Source: Methanobrevibacter arboriphilus JCM 13429 = DSM 1125
GTDB lineage: Archaea > Methanobacteriota > Methanobacteria > Methanobacteriales > Methanobacteriaceae
DNA: 64,000 nt
Direction of reading: 5' to 3'
Assembly (NCBI RefSeq): GCF_002072215.1
Contig: NZ_JXMW01000004.1
Coordinates: forward strand, 12,501 to 76,500
Position numbers and translations under genes: made by a program. Below, one piece after another: positions 39,106 to 48,608 of the stretch. Position 1 is the first letter of the stretch. Every line of letters starts with the position of its first letter. Under the pieces are notes generated by a model. That model was not told the origin of the DNA, searched no databases, and worked only from the letters and a program-made list of their open reading frames with translations.

Positions 39106-39472
39106 AAATATTCGCCTATTTATTAATTACAATCATGGTATGATTTTAAAATTATATTTATTAAACTTTATTTATTATACTAAAATATATTTTAGTTAAA
39201 TTACTTTTTTGTCTATTATTATTTAATAATTCTATTTTTATTCTAAAGTAAGAAAAAAATAATCTTAAAAATACTTTTAAAGCTAAAAAAAGTAATTTTA
39301 AGATCATTTCTAAATATATATCAATTTCTTTTTAAAAAAATAATAATTATAAATTATATATAAAAATTATATATCTATATATAATAACTATATATCTATG
39401 TATACTAATTATATATTTATGTATAATAATTATATATAAATTTATAATAAAATAATTATAAAAAAAATTTTT
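39106..39472. repeat. Intergenic spacer with about 21-26-bp AT repeats
   Basis: From 39345 to 39450 the units AATTATATATCTATATATAA, CTATATATCTATGTATACTA and ATTATATATTTATGTATAAT follow each other as an imperfect tandem array, immediately beyond the stop of the anchored beta-helix gene. No gene is present in the rest. Confidence 0.5.
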
Positions 39473-41428
39473 TTATAGAATAGTTCTCCTCCTATTAATA
39501 TAACCAAAAATAAGGGCTATAATAAGTATAATGGCCATAATTATCCAACTAATTGGATTTTGGATAATTTCATTCATAGTAGGATTTTTAACTGTGATTT
39601 CACTAGATTTTCCAGAACCTTCAGCTCCTCCAGAAGAAGAACTTAATGAAGGTTTTTGGCTCACACCAATTCCCAATCCATTACTACTTTGAACTGAACT
39701 TTGATAATTAGTTGAATCCTGAGAATTAGAATTTTGACTTGAATAATCAGAATTAGAGTTTGAAGAAAACAAACTTGCAAATGATTGTGCTTGATTTAAC
39801 ATAAATTTAGTAAAACCAAATCCAAATCCATCTCCCCATCCATCACCTGAACCAGAGCCATCACCATTACCATCACCCCAACCATTACCAGAATCATCAC
39901 CAGAACCAGGGTTTTGTGAACTATTAGTGTCATTAAAATCCTTAAAAACAGGTATTACACCAAAACCAGAAATTTCATATAAATCATCAAAAATAGGATC
40001 CATATATTCAAATTCCCTATCCCAATTTATACTAGCACCAAAGCCATAATAATCAACAGAAACATCACCAGTTAAATCAGAAAAATCAACAGTTAAAGTA
40101 GCAACACCATTAACAAGCTGAACAAGAAAAACCTTAGAACCAATAGTGAAAGTCATAATCCCATCAGGAATATTACTCGCAATCGTACCCTTATCAGTGA
40201 AAATAGGGACATTATTCGAAACTTCGCCATTAGCATCACTAATAATATAAGCAGTATAAGTAGAAATACCAGTCCTAATAAGCTTAATATGCATTGCAAT
40301 AAAATCAATACCACAACAAAAGCCTTTAACTAAGTTTGCCTGAAATACTGCCCCACCATTGTGAGGACCACCAAGTCCATTAGTAATTATATTATTAGAA
40401 ACAAGATTAGTACTAGTATGCCAAACTACTCCTTCTGGAATGGATTCTATAACACTGAAAATGAGATTTTCAACCATAGTAAAATTTGAAATCCAAGTAT
40501 TAAAACTAATACTAACAGATTCATTTTCAAAAGTATTTTTATATATTAAAATATTATCACAAATACCCGATATGAAATTCAAACCAACACCACTACGAAA
40601 TTCAAAATATGTAATACCACCATAATTCCAATAAGTTGGAGCTCCATTGAAAGATAAATTAGACTCTGATACTGACAAATTTTTAACAGAATCTATACCA
40701 ATTCCATGTCGATTTTCAATAATATTACAACCCTTGATAAATAAGGAAATTACATTATTAATATGAATTCCATAGATACCACTATTAGAGGAGTTTTGAC
40801 CACAACCTTTAATAAGAGAACTTAAAATATTGGTTCCATTAGAATTAATAATTTGAATACCATTAGCACTAGAATTAATAATATTAAGGTATCTCAAATC
40901 TATATTAGTAGAACCATTAACCACAATTCCCTTATTACCACCATTAATTGTTGAATCACTAATAACAACATTATGTGAATTATCTAAAACTATTCCATTA
41001 TCACAATCTTCAATCAAAAGACCATTTAAATTAATATTAGAACTTGAATTTGAATAAACAGAAGAATTATAACCTCTGAAAATGAATCCAGTAATATTAA
41101 GACTAGAAACATTTGGACCAATAATAAAAGCAATCTTATCTTTAGAACCAATAAATTTAGTACCAACATTTGAAACAATATTCAAATTTTTATTAATTTT
41201 TAAAGACAAATTATTATATTTAGTTCCAACAAACTCCACAGTATCATTATCATTCGCATTATCAATAATACTTTGAATATCATCTGAACCATTATATTGA
41301 CTTTCATCATCAACATAAACAGCTTGAACACTACTCAAAGACAAAAAAACCAAAAACACAAAAGAAAAAGCTAATAAAAACTTAAATCCACTATTAAAAT
41401 GGTCTTTTCCAAATACAGATAAAAACAT
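39473..41428 (-). CDS. Beta-helix surface protein with a C-terminal membrane anchor
   Basis: This protein of about 651 residues starts at ATG 41428, preceded by GGAGGTTGAT. It has a signal peptide ending SSVQAVY, a NosD-type beta-helix (about 40-370), and a middle domain with an Ig-like strand pattern (YIISDANGEVSNNVPIF). A Gly/Asp/Trp-rich linker (GNGWGDGNGDGSGSGDGWG) and a Ser/Asn-rich stretch follow. One C-terminal transmembrane helix ends in the basic tail YINRRRTIL. With the frameshifted 16079 protein it is one of only two adhesins here with a membrane anchor. A role as a surface stalk or adhesin is likely. Confidence 0.85.
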   Translation of the reverse strand: MFLSVFGKDHFNSGFKFLLAFSFVFLVFLSLSSVQAVYVDDESQYNGSDDIQSIIDNANDNDTVEFVGTKYNNLSLKINKNLNIVSNVGTKFIGSKDKIAFIIGPNVSSLNITGFIFRGYNSSVYSNSSSNINLNGLLIEDCDNGIVLDNSHNVVISDSTINGGNKGIVVNGSTNIDLRYLNIINSSANGIQIINSNGTNILSSLIKGCGQNSSNSGIYGIHINNVISLFIKGCNIIENRHGIGIDSVKNLSVSESNLSFNGAPTYWNYGGITYFEFRSGVGLNFISGICDNILIYKNTFENESVSISFNTWISNFTMVENLIFSVIESIPEGVVWHTSTNLVSNNIITNGLGGPHNGGAVFQANLVKGFCCGIDFIAMHIKLIRTGISTYTAYIISDANGEVSNNVPIFTDKGTIASNIPDGIMTFTIGSKVFLVQLVNGVATLTVDFSDLTGDVSVDYYGFGASINWDREFEYMDPIFDDLYEISGFGVIPVFKDFNDTNSSQNPGSGDDSGNGWGDGNGDGSGSGDGWGDGFGFGFTKFMLNQAQSFASLFSSNSNSDYSSQNSNSQDSTNYQSSVQSSNGLGIGVSQKPSLSSSSGGAEGSGKSSEITVKNPTMNEIIQNPISWIIMAIILIIALIFGYINRRRTIL

Positions 41429-41455
41429 ATCAACCTCCAACATCCAATATAACAT

Positions 41456-41809
41456 ATTTTAGATAAGATATTATAAAAAACTAAAAAACTAATCAACGAA
41501 AATAACATCTTTTCATATCTATAACATATATACAAAAGAAATATATAAATGTTTCACCAACAAAAAACAATCCCAAAAAATAGTTTCCATCGTGCATAAA
41601 ATCAAAAATGTTTTATCATAAAGACTAAAACAAAAAAAGCACTATTAAAGCCTAGAAGAAAGATAAAGCTACTTATTAAGACCAGAAAAACAGCAAGAAA
41701 GAAAAGACTAAAAAAGACCAAAATAAATATAATCATAATAAAGTCGATGAAAGTAGAAAAAATAGAAAAATAAAGAAAAAATCAAGATAATTAATAACTT
41801 GAGAAAATT
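41456..41809. other. Intergenic spacer
   Basis: No gene, repeat array or clear regulatory site is visible. The 41429-41470 side contains the ribosome-binding site of the anchored adhesin. Confidence 0.35.
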
Positions 41810-42055
41810 TCAAATCCCTATATCCAACCCTATTAGATAGTGGTCTGAACCCCTAACATCAAATAAAATATAACTATCTACTACATTACTTTTAAATTCT
41901 TCATTTACAAAGAAATAATCAAGTCTCCCCTCGACATTTCTATCTTTTGCCCTTGTTCGATAACTCCACCAATTATATTGTTCAGTTTTGTCATTGAACA
42001 TTATGAAGGTGTCTACATATCCTGAGCTTAAGAATTTGTCTATCCATTCTCTTTC
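41810..42055 (-). pseudogene. Decayed 3' copy of the exodeoxyribonuclease III gene
   Basis: The last about 81 residues match the C-terminus of ExoIII encoded at 44296 very closely, from [17 protein letters not shown] through [13 protein letters not shown] and DYFFVNEEF to the end. The active-site region SDHCPIG has become SDHYLIG and [11 protein letters not shown] has become [11 protein letters not shown]. Upstream of residue E20 of the open frame the homology stops abruptly and is replaced by low-complexity Ile/Phe/Tyr codons. It is the remnant of a duplicated exoA lying 2.2 kb from the intact copy. Confidence 0.85.
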
Positions 42056-42112
42056 TATTAACTTATTATATAAAATAATTTCTTTATTAATAAAAAAATA
42101 AATATAAAACAA

Positions 42113-42438
42113 AACTGATTTTTATGATATCTAGTTTTTTTAAAGGAAAGAAAGTTAAAATAATACATCAATCACCTAAACTAGAGTGGTCTGAATAAAG
42201 AACAAGTGAAACATAGAATAATAATATTAATCATGAAATCTAGAAATTCACAGACCCATATACAATTATATTATAAAAACAAAGAATATAAAATTTACTA
42301 AAAATAATAGAAAAAATATGTCTTAATATACCAAATTTTAATTAATATGTCTTAAAATAGTTAATTATAACAATAATAGCATATAATATCTAAAAACAGT
42401 TAATAACTCTAATTAAAATTAAATTAAAAAAATAATTT
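42113..42438. other. Intergenic spacer
   Basis: No intact gene is seen. Around 42180-42200 the minus strand briefly resembles the ExoIII terminal codons again (SDHSSLG), but the match is too short to call. Confidence 0.3.
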
Positions 42439-42580
42439 TTATACAGTTACTAAATTAGCATCCCATTTAGGTATATTAATGTCATTAGCAATGCTTGCAT
42501 TAGTTACTTTAATTTCTTCATGATTACTAACTGGAAGAGTAAAAATAGCATTAACAAATATCTCATAATCAGAAGATTTT
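42439..42580 (-). pseudogene. Short orphan 3' gene remnant, unrecognised
   Basis: The minus strand has 46 sense codons ending at TAA (42439-42441), with normal-looking protein content (for example VNAIFTLPVSNHEEIKV and NDINIPKWDANLV). There is a stop directly before it and no start codon or ribosome-binding site. A further stretch (VKVVIFIK) lies in another frame just upstream, suggesting a frameshifted, truncated gene. The family is not recognised. Confidence 0.4.
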
Positions 42581-42642
42581 TAATAAATATCACAACTTTT
42601 ACATGATACTTATCAGATCAGGATGATTATAAAATCAAAAGA

Positions 42643-43986
42643 TTAAACCACACCCTGAGCAAGCATTGCATTAGCTACTTTTATAAAGCCTACAATATTA
42701 GCACCAACTACATAATTACCTTCAGCACCATATTTTTTAGAAGCTTCATCTATATTTTTATATATATTAACCATTATCTTTTTTAGTTTAGAGTCAACCT
42801 CTTCAAATGTCCAAGATAAGCGTGAACTACGTTGAGCCATCTCTAAAGCACTTGTTGCAACTCCACCAGCATTTGCAGCTTTGCCTGGGAGATAAACAAG
42901 ATTACTATTTAAAAATACGTTTATAGCTTTCAATGTTGAAGGCATATTTGCCCCTTCAGCTACATAATTTGTTCCATTGGAAACTATAATCATTGCAGAT
43001 TCTTCACTTAATTCATTTTGAGTTGCACAAGGCAAAGCTATGTCGCATTTAACATTCCATATAACACTATTTTCAATGTATTCAGCAGTTAAATCTTCCT
43101 TTTTGAAATAATTTAGATAATCCGATATTCTGCCTCGATTAACTTCCTTGATCTCTTTTATAAAAGGTATATATAAACCATTTTCGTCATGAATATAACC
43201 AGAAGAATCACACATAGCTATTACTTTTGCCCCCATCATCACAGCTTTTTCTGCAGCATAAATAGCTACATTCCCAGAACCAGAAATAACAACCTTCTTA
43301 TCTTTAAAAGAATCATTTCTAACTCTTAAAGCTTCATCAAGAATGTAAATAAGACCATAACCAGTAGCTTCTTTTCGTACAAGAGAACCTCCAAATTCCA
43401 TTGGCGCACCAGTTAATACAGCTACATGGACAGTAGATAGCTTTTTATATTGACCAAACAAATAAGCTACCTCTCTTCCACTAACACCCATATCTCCTGC
43501 TGGAATATCAGTATCTGGACCTATAAATCTAAAAAGTTCACTCATAAAATTCTGACAGAACCTCATAACTTCTCCATCAGACTTTCCCTTTGGATTAAAG
43601 TCACTTCCTCCTTTAGCTCCACCAATTGACATACCTGTGAGACTATTTTTAAAAATTTGCTCAAAACCTAGAAATTTAAGAATAGACAAATTTACAGTAG
43701 GATGGAAACGAAGTCCACCTTTATATGGACCTACTGCACTATTAAATTGGACTCTAAAGCCTCTGTTTACTTGTATCTCCCCATTATCATCAACCCAAGG
43801 AACTCTAAACATTACTATTCTTTCAGGTTCAACTAATCTCTCAAGAACATTATTTTCCTCATATTCAGGATGTTCATCAAGAACAGGAACTATAGATTCT
43901 AAAATTTCAGTTGCTGCATCAATAAATTCCACTTGATCATGATTTTTAGCTTTTAAATCTTTTAAGATTCGTTTTACATAGGAAAT
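42643..43986 (-). CDS. gdhA: NADP-type glutamate dehydrogenase
   Basis: This enzyme interconverts 2-oxoglutarate plus ammonia and glutamate, linking nitrogen assimilation to central metabolism. The motifs match the hexameric E. coli-type family almost residue for residue: VNRGFRVQFNSAVGPYKGGL, LKFLGFEQIFKN, PAGDMGVSGREV, the nucleotide-binding GSGNVA, CATQNEL and EGANMP. The first ATG/GTG in frame (GTG 43932) has no ribosome-binding site and would remove a conserved N-terminal helix. Reading on to ATT at 43986 restores SYVKRILKDLKAKNHDQVEF. It gives 447 residues, exactly the E. coli length, and places GAGG 7 nt before the start. An in-frame TGA lies just upstream, so no earlier start is possible. 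The gene is solitary; no NrpR-type operator (GGTA-N6-TACC) was seen. Confidence 0.92.
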   Translation of the reverse strand: MSYVKRILKDLKAKNHDQVEFIDAATEILESIVPVLDEHPEYEENNVLERLVEPERIVMFRVPWVDDNGEIQVNRGFRVQFNSAVGPYKGGLRFHPTVNLSILKFLGFEQIFKNSLTGMSIGGAKGGSDFNPKGKSDGEVMRFCQNFMSELFRFIGPDTDIPAGDMGVSGREVAYLFGQYKKLSTVHVAVLTGAPMEFGGSLVRKEATGYGLIYILDEALRVRNDSFKDKKVVISGSGNVAIYAAEKAVMMGAKVIAMCDSSGYIHDENGLYIPFIKEIKEVNRGRISDYLNYFKKEDLTAEYIENSVIWNVKCDIALPCATQNELSEESAMIIVSNGTNYVAEGANMPSTLKAINVFLNSNLVYLPGKAANAGGVATSALEMAQRSSRLSWTFEEVDSKLKKIMVNIYKNIDEASKKYGAEGNYVVGANIVGFIKVANAMLAQGVV

Positions 43987-44295
43987 AAAATCACCTCAAT
44001 TATTAGTTCATTTAAAAAAAAAAAAGTTATACTTAAATAATTTCAATTTAAACAATTTCAACTCTAATAATCCCTATTTAAATAATTTGAGTATATTTTT
44101 TGTTTTTAATTTTGTATTATTTATTAATAAATTTATTAATAAAATTTTACTTTTTTAATTAAATTAACATTAGATATTTATAAATATTATAAATATTATT
44201 AATACTATTAATCTTATCATTATTACTATTATTATTAGTATTACTAATATTAGTATTATTACTACTATTATTAATAATTAAAGGAATAATAAAAC
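43987..44295. repeat. Intergenic spacer with an ATT trinucleotide run
   Basis: Between about 44200 and 44280 the plus strand is a run of ATT/TATTA triplets (ATTATTACTATTATTATTAG). It follows the ExoIII stop on the minus strand. The A/T-rich sequence near 44095-44130 may hold the gdhA promoter. Confidence 0.5.
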
Positions 44296-45069
44296 TCAAA
44301 TCTCTATCTTCAAACCTATTGGACAATGGTCTGACCCCATAACATCAGATAAAATATAGCTATCCACTACATTATCCTGGAATTCTTCATTTACAAAGAA
44401 ATAATCTAATCTCCAACCAACATTACGGTCTCTGGCTCGTGTACGATAACTCCACCAAGTATATTGTTCTGGTTTGTCATTGAACATTCTAAATGTATCT
44501 AAATATCCATTAGCTAAAAATTTATCTATCCATTCTCGCTCAACAGGCATGAATCCTGAAACTTTCTCATTTTCTTTTGGCCTAGCTATATCTATTGGTT
44601 TATGTGCAGTGTTTAAATCACCACATATCACGAGATTGTTTCCAGCATCACGGAGATTGTTGGTGTAGTCTAGAAATGCATCATAAAAGTCGAGTTTGTA
44701 TTGTAGGCGGTCCTCCCCCATACCACCATTAGGCCAATAAAGATTAAGAAGTATGAAATCATCGAAGTCAAATCTTTGAAACCTACCTTCGTGGTCAAAT
44801 TTATCAATCCCCATAGTTATAGCTGTTTCTTTTGGTTTTAAAGCAGAATATGTAGCTACACCACTGTATCCTTTTCTTTCTGCTGGATTAAAATAGCTAT
44901 GATAACCTTCAACGTGTTTTAATTTGCGAGGTAGCTGTTCAACTTGAGCTTTAATTTCCTGAAGACATAAAATATCTGGTTTAGCATTAGAAAACCATTC
45001 GAAAAAACCTTTTCTAGCTACTGCACGAATCCCATTTACATTCCATGAAATTAGGTTAATATTTGTAAT
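44296..45069 (-). CDS. Exodeoxyribonuclease III (Mth212-like AP/uridine endonuclease)
   Basis: This DNA repair nuclease cuts at abasic sites and, in the Methanothermobacter orthologue Mth212, also directly next to uracil, replacing uracil glycosylase in these archaea. Motifs from N to C are [35 protein letters not shown], the [20 protein letters not shown] block and SDHCPIG. The lysine important for uridine cleavage in Mth212 is conserved in [13 protein letters not shown]. The first ATG in frame (44814) would delete the N-terminal third. The frame continues upstream to ATT at 45069, preceded by GGAGG and 7 nt. This gives 257 residues, the length I recall for Mth212, with the ISW motif at the same position. 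Confidence 0.9.
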   Translation of the reverse strand: MTNINLISWNVNGIRAVARKGFFEWFSNAKPDILCLQEIKAQVEQLPRKLKHVEGYHSYFNPAERKGYSGVATYSALKPKETAITMGIDKFDHEGRFQRFDFDDFILLNLYWPNGGMGEDRLQYKLDFYDAFLDYTNNLRDAGNNLVICGDLNTAHKPIDIARPKENEKVSGFMPVEREWIDKFLANGYLDTFRMFNDKPEQYTWWSYRTRARDRNVGWRLDYFFVNEEFQDNVVDSYILSDVMGSDHCPIGLKIEI

Positions 45070-45602
45070 AGAAACTCCTCCTATTGTTATAATTACATTA
45101 AATTAATATAATTATTATTAAATATGATTATTATTAACAAAATATTTAAATATTATTATATTTATTTAAAATATTATATTTATAAATATTATTCAATAGT
45201 TTAAATATCATTTAATGGAGTAAATATTACTTAATAGCTTAAATAATTAATAAATAAAATATTAATTAATATAAAATGATTATTATAATAATAAATAATC
45301 ATGAAAATAAGATTAAAAATAATAGTTAGAGCAATGCAAAAAGAATAAACTATCAAAAGTAGTATTAAATTTATTAAAAATAGTATTAAATAAAACAGTA
45401 TTAAATAAAATAATATTAAGCTTATTAAAAATAGCGTTAAATAAAACAGTATTAAATAAAATATTATTAAATAAAAAAAATAGTTGTATAATTTATAAAA
45501 AATAGTTGTATGATCTATAAAAAAATAATTATATAATATTATATAAAATATAAATAAAAAATAAAAGAATATACTAGCAGAATATGCTAATAACTAAACA
45601 AC
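45070..45602. repeat. Intergenic spacer with short direct repeats
   Basis: No gene is visible. Between about 45355 and 45530 units such as TAGTATTAAATTTATTAAAAA, ACAGTATTAAATAAAATA and AAAAAATAGTTGTATAATTT recur two to four times, a degenerate array. The TATA-rich stretch near 45110-45190 may be the exoA promoter. Confidence 0.45.
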
Positions 45603-45800
45603 TTACATTTCAGCTTGTTGTTGTCTAACTAACCTAGTAACATATCCAGCTATTTTATTTCTTAAGTGTTTTGTACTTACTGTGGATTTTTCAGCTACTA
45701 ATTTTTTATTTTCATCGAAATCTGTAGTAAAAACACCTTGATGAATTTCAATAAGTTCTTTTGAAGTTCTTTTAACAAATGAAGTTCTAATATTTCCCAT
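45603..45800 (-). CDS. rps17e: 30S ribosomal protein S17e
   Basis: This 65-residue protein matches archaeal/eukaryotic S17e: [18 protein letters not shown] at the start, a [16 protein letters not shown]-type helix at the end, and the expected short length. It is part of the small ribosomal subunit. GGAGG lies 7 nt before ATG. It is the last gene of a minus-strand trio with chorismate mutase (11 bp gap) and shikimate kinase, an order I recall as typical for Methanobacteriales. Confidence 0.95.
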   Translation of the reverse strand: MGNIRTSFVKRTSKELIEIHQGVFTTDFDENKKLVAEKSTVSTKHLRNKIAGYVTRLVRQQQAEM

Positions 45801-45811
45801 AATATTTCCTC

Positions 45812-46153
45812 CTATAAATTTTTATCAATAATCTTTTTTTGTTCAGATTTACTTAAACTTGTTAATATATTCACAATTTCAATAATAGAATTTCTAATAT
45901 TTTCATTTAAATCCTTATCATTAGCTATCTTTATTATTTTTTCATAGATAAGCTTTTCCCTTGATTCATCATAAATATCCATATCTAAAGCTATTTTAGC
46001 CATGACGATATCTTTAGCTAATGAAGTTCTCTTTTGAATTAAATCTATCAATTCACTATCAATCTGGTCAATTTCTCTTCTGGAATCTTCAAGAATCTTT
46101 TTTGAATTTTCTAGATCCTTAAATCTTTCTTTATTCAATGATTGATGTTCCAA
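45812..46153 (-). CDS. Chorismate mutase, AroQ type
   Basis: This protein of up to 113 residues converts chorismate to prephenate for phenylalanine and tyrosine synthesis. The AroQ helix signature is clear: [31 protein letters not shown] and a later YDESREKLI. The N-terminal 25 residues are not conserved in the family. The start is therefore uncertain; TTG at 46153, with GAGG 9 nt upstream, overlaps the shikimate kinase gene by 23 bp. The overlap and shared pathway show translational coupling and a common operon. Confidence 0.88.
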   Translation of the reverse strand: MEHQSLNKERFKDLENSKKILEDSRREIDQIDSELIDLIQKRTSLAKDIVMAKIALDMDIYDESREKLIYEKIIKIANDKDLNENIRNSIIEIVNILTSLSKSEQKKIIDKNL

Positions 46154-47039
46154 GATTATCTACCTCAGTTTCAATAATTCTTCCAGAATCAGTATAAGAA
46201 TTCCAAATATCCTTAACATTATCTTTAGATTCATTATCTACAATAGCTACATAAGCAGAACCAGTTCCTGAAAGTCCAGAAGCAATAGCTCCTGCACTTA
46301 AAGCATCAATAGCTATTTTAGTATCAAAATCTAAAGCATTAGAATATAATATTCCATTTAAGTTTAAAGCAGTATAATATTCTTTTTGACTAGCTTTTTC
46401 AAATGCCATTTCAACTAAAGGAGCTAAAAGCTTCATCCTTTTAACATCAGAATTTGCAGTCATTGAATCTATGTTTGGCATGTATATTAATAGTTTGTGG
46501 TTATCCATTTTTTCTTTTATTATAATTTCACGATTTATATTATCTGTAACTGTGACTCCCCCGAAATAAGAAGCAGTAGCATCATCAAATGCTCCAGTGA
46601 TTGTAACACCTGCTTCTAAAGAAGAATCAATAGCTAGATTAACAATTTCTAAATCATTCATTGGTTTTTTATCAAATTCAGCCACGATTAATTCAGAAGT
46701 AGCTAAAGTAACTGCATTTGAAAGTGCACTACTGCTTGAAAGACCTGATGCAGGAGGCAAATTAGATTTTGTTGAAATTTCAATACCAATGCTATCTTCA
46801 ACACTCCCTAAATCTTCTTTGTTATCTTCAAAGTTGATTTGATAATGATTAAAGACATTTTTTGCACAAAGTTCCATAAGACTAGTATCAATATCTAAAT
46901 CAGGAGAGCATTTAATCCCAGAATTTGTAGATTTAACTTCAACTACAATATCTAAGTTAATACCAAATGCAGAACCTGAACCAGTAGCTATAGCATTTAC
47001 AATAGTAGCAGAACCTGGAGATCGAACAATTTTTTTCAT
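46131..47039 (-). CDS. aroK: Archaeal shikimate kinase (GHMP family)
   Basis: This cytosolic GHMP-fold kinase of about 302 residues phosphorylates shikimate in aromatic amino-acid synthesis. It starts at ATG 47039 (KKIVRSPGSATIVNAIATGS), after GGTGTTTTA; the extra upstream codons give no conserved sequence. PPASGLSSSSALSNAV is the ATP-binding GHMP motif, and a C-terminal SGLSGTGSAYVAI matches GHMP motif 3. Archaea lack the bacterial AroK fold, and this family fills that step. It overlaps the chorismate mutase gene at its 3' end, so the two act in one operon. Confidence 0.93.
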   Translation of the reverse strand: MKKIVRSPGSATIVNAIATGSGSAFGINLDIVVEVKSTNSGIKCSPDLDIDTSLMELCAKNVFNHYQINFEDNKEDLGSVEDSIGIEISTKSNLPPASGLSSSSALSNAVTLATSELIVAEFDKKPMNDLEIVNLAIDSSLEAGVTITGAFDDATASYFGGVTVTDNINREIIIKEKMDNHKLLIYMPNIDSMTANSDVKRMKLLAPLVEMAFEKASQKEYYTALNLNGILYSNALDFDTKIAIDALSAGAIASGLSGTGSAYVAIVDNESKDNVKDIWNSYTDSGRIIETEVDNLGTSIIE

Positions 47040-47066
47040 TAAAACACCAAAAAAGACAGAATACAA

Positions 47067-47447
47067 ATGATTAAGTATATCATTAAATATTTATTAAAAT
47101 TAATAATTTATAAATTAGTATTTTACTAGCCAATAATCAACTAATTAATAATTTACTGCTTAATTATAATTAATATTTAATAATATATAAACATGATTAA
47201 TATATAAAAAAATTAGAAAAACATGGAAAGATAAAAAATTGAAACTTTAAACTAATAAAAAAAGCTATTTTTCAACAAAATTTATATAATTAAAGAAATA
47301 TAGCTATATAGACAAATTATAATATTATCCTATAAATATAATATTATTATATAAATATACTATTATTATCTAAATATACTATTATTATCTAAATATTTAT
47401 AAATCTAAATATTTATAAAAATTTATAAAGATTAAATATGTGATAAA
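47067..47447. other. Divergent promoter region
   Basis: No gene is visible. TATTATCTAAATATACTAT-type units repeat near 47343-47400 just before the SppA gene. Candidate TATA boxes for both flanking genes are present in the AT-rich sequence, but none stands out. Confidence 0.35.
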
Positions 47448-48266
47448 ATGGAAAAAAAGACAAAATATTTCACATTAGGAATATTAGGCGGATTTGGTAT
47501 AATAGCTATAGTAATAGCTATTTTAATGTTTATTCCATTAATTGCAATGGTCACTGGCCCTAGTACAGTGGCTGTTATACCTGTAGTTGGTGAAATTGGT
47601 TATGGTGCAAGTAGTGAGAATGTAACTATTGCTAACCCTGATGTATTTAGCCAAATGATGGATGAAGCAAATAATGACCCGAATATAGGGGCAATTGTTC
47701 TTGATATAAACAGTCCAGGAGGGAGTCCAGTAGCTGGTGAAGAGATGCTTGAAAAGGTTAACAGCTCGCAAAAACCAGTTGTAGCTAGAATAAGTGATAC
47801 TGGTGCTTCAGCAGCTTATATGGTAGCTAGTGGTGCTGATGAAATTGTTGCTAGTCCTTCTTCATGGGTTGGAAGCATAGGAGTTATTTTAACATTGAGT
47901 GACTTATCTGAATATTATAAAAAACAAGGTGTAGATATTTATTCTATTACTGGTGGAAAATATAAGGATATGGGAGCAGACTATAGAAATTTAACTACTG
48001 ATGAGAAAAACATGCTTCAAACTATGGTTGATGAACAATATAATTCTTTTATAAATATTGTAGCAAAAAATAGAAACTTAACTGTAGATTATGTTAAAAA
48101 AATAGCTGAAGGAAAACCTTATACGGGCCAACAAGCATTAAATATTAGTTTAATAGATCGTTTAGGTGGAAAAGACTATGCTATTGAATTAGCTGCAAAC
48201 AAATCAAATATGAGTTACTATAATGTTTTAGATTATGGTACAGGACTTGGATTTTTTGGTATTTAA
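47448..48266 (+). CDS. Signal peptide peptidase SppA-type (S49) membrane protease
   Basis: This 272-residue protein has one N-terminal transmembrane helix (about 10-37) and a ClpP-like S49 protease domain. The NSPGGSP motif (88-94) forms the oxyanion region. The likely Ser/Lys dyad is S121 in TGASAAY and a lysine near 173 in GGKYKDMG. Archaeal SppA enzymes cleave remnant signal peptides in the membrane, useful in a cell that exports as many proteins as this one. G followed by TGATAAA precedes ATG with the common spacing. The gene stands alone on the plus strand. Confidence 0.9.
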   Translation: MEKKTKYFTLGILGGFGIIAIVIAILMFIPLIAMVTGPSTVAVIPVVGEIGYGASSENVTIANPDVFSQMMDEANNDPNIGAIVLDINSPGGSPVAGEEMLEKVNSSQKPVVARISDTGASAAYMVASGADEIVASPSSWVGSIGVILTLSDLSEYYKKQGVDIYSITGGKYKDMGADYRNLTTDEKNMLQTMVDEQYNSFINIVAKNRNLTVDYVKKIAEGKPYTGQQALNISLIDRLGGKDYAIELAANKSNMSYYNVLDYGTGLGFFGI

Positions 48267-48284
48267 AAAACAAAAATAATGAAA

Positions 48285-48490
48285 TTATGGCCCATAAGCA
48301 GTCCATCTTCTGCTTTGAATTTCATCAGCAAGTTCATGATTATCTTTAATGAATTTAAATAGCTTTTCTTTAGCTAATTTTTTTCCTTAGCTAATTTTTC
48401 ATCATCTTCATTTTCAGATAAAGCATAATCAACAACTAATCTAGGATATTCTTTTTCTTTTTCATTTTTAGAATATGAAATATAAACCAC
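48285..48490 (-). pseudogene. Small frameshifted ORF of unknown function
   Basis: Reading from GTG 48490, the frame encodes YISYSKNEKEKEYPRLVVDY and an acidic stretch, then hits a stop after an A7 run. In the next frame LAKEKLFKFIKDNHELADE continues to TAA at 48285-48287, ending RRWTAYGP. A one-base change at the A run would give a single acidic protein of about 67 residues. It is either a pseudogene or a homopolymer sequencing error. No family is recognised. Confidence 0.5.
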
Positions 48491-48608
48491 TTAATTATTA
48501 TTATATTTAAGTTTAAAAAGGAATTTTAAAAAATTCCACCCATTATTATTAAATGAATTTAAAAGAATTTAATCCTCAAAAATAAGGTTGATTTATATAA
48601 AAAAATTA

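Noticed and set aside
42180-42200. A second ExoIII C-terminal remnant
   Set aside because: Only about eight codons resemble the SDH motif region, too few to separate from chance.
42643-44295. NrpR-type nitrogen operator before gdhA
   Set aside because: I looked for GGTA-N6-TACC upstream of the start and did not find it.
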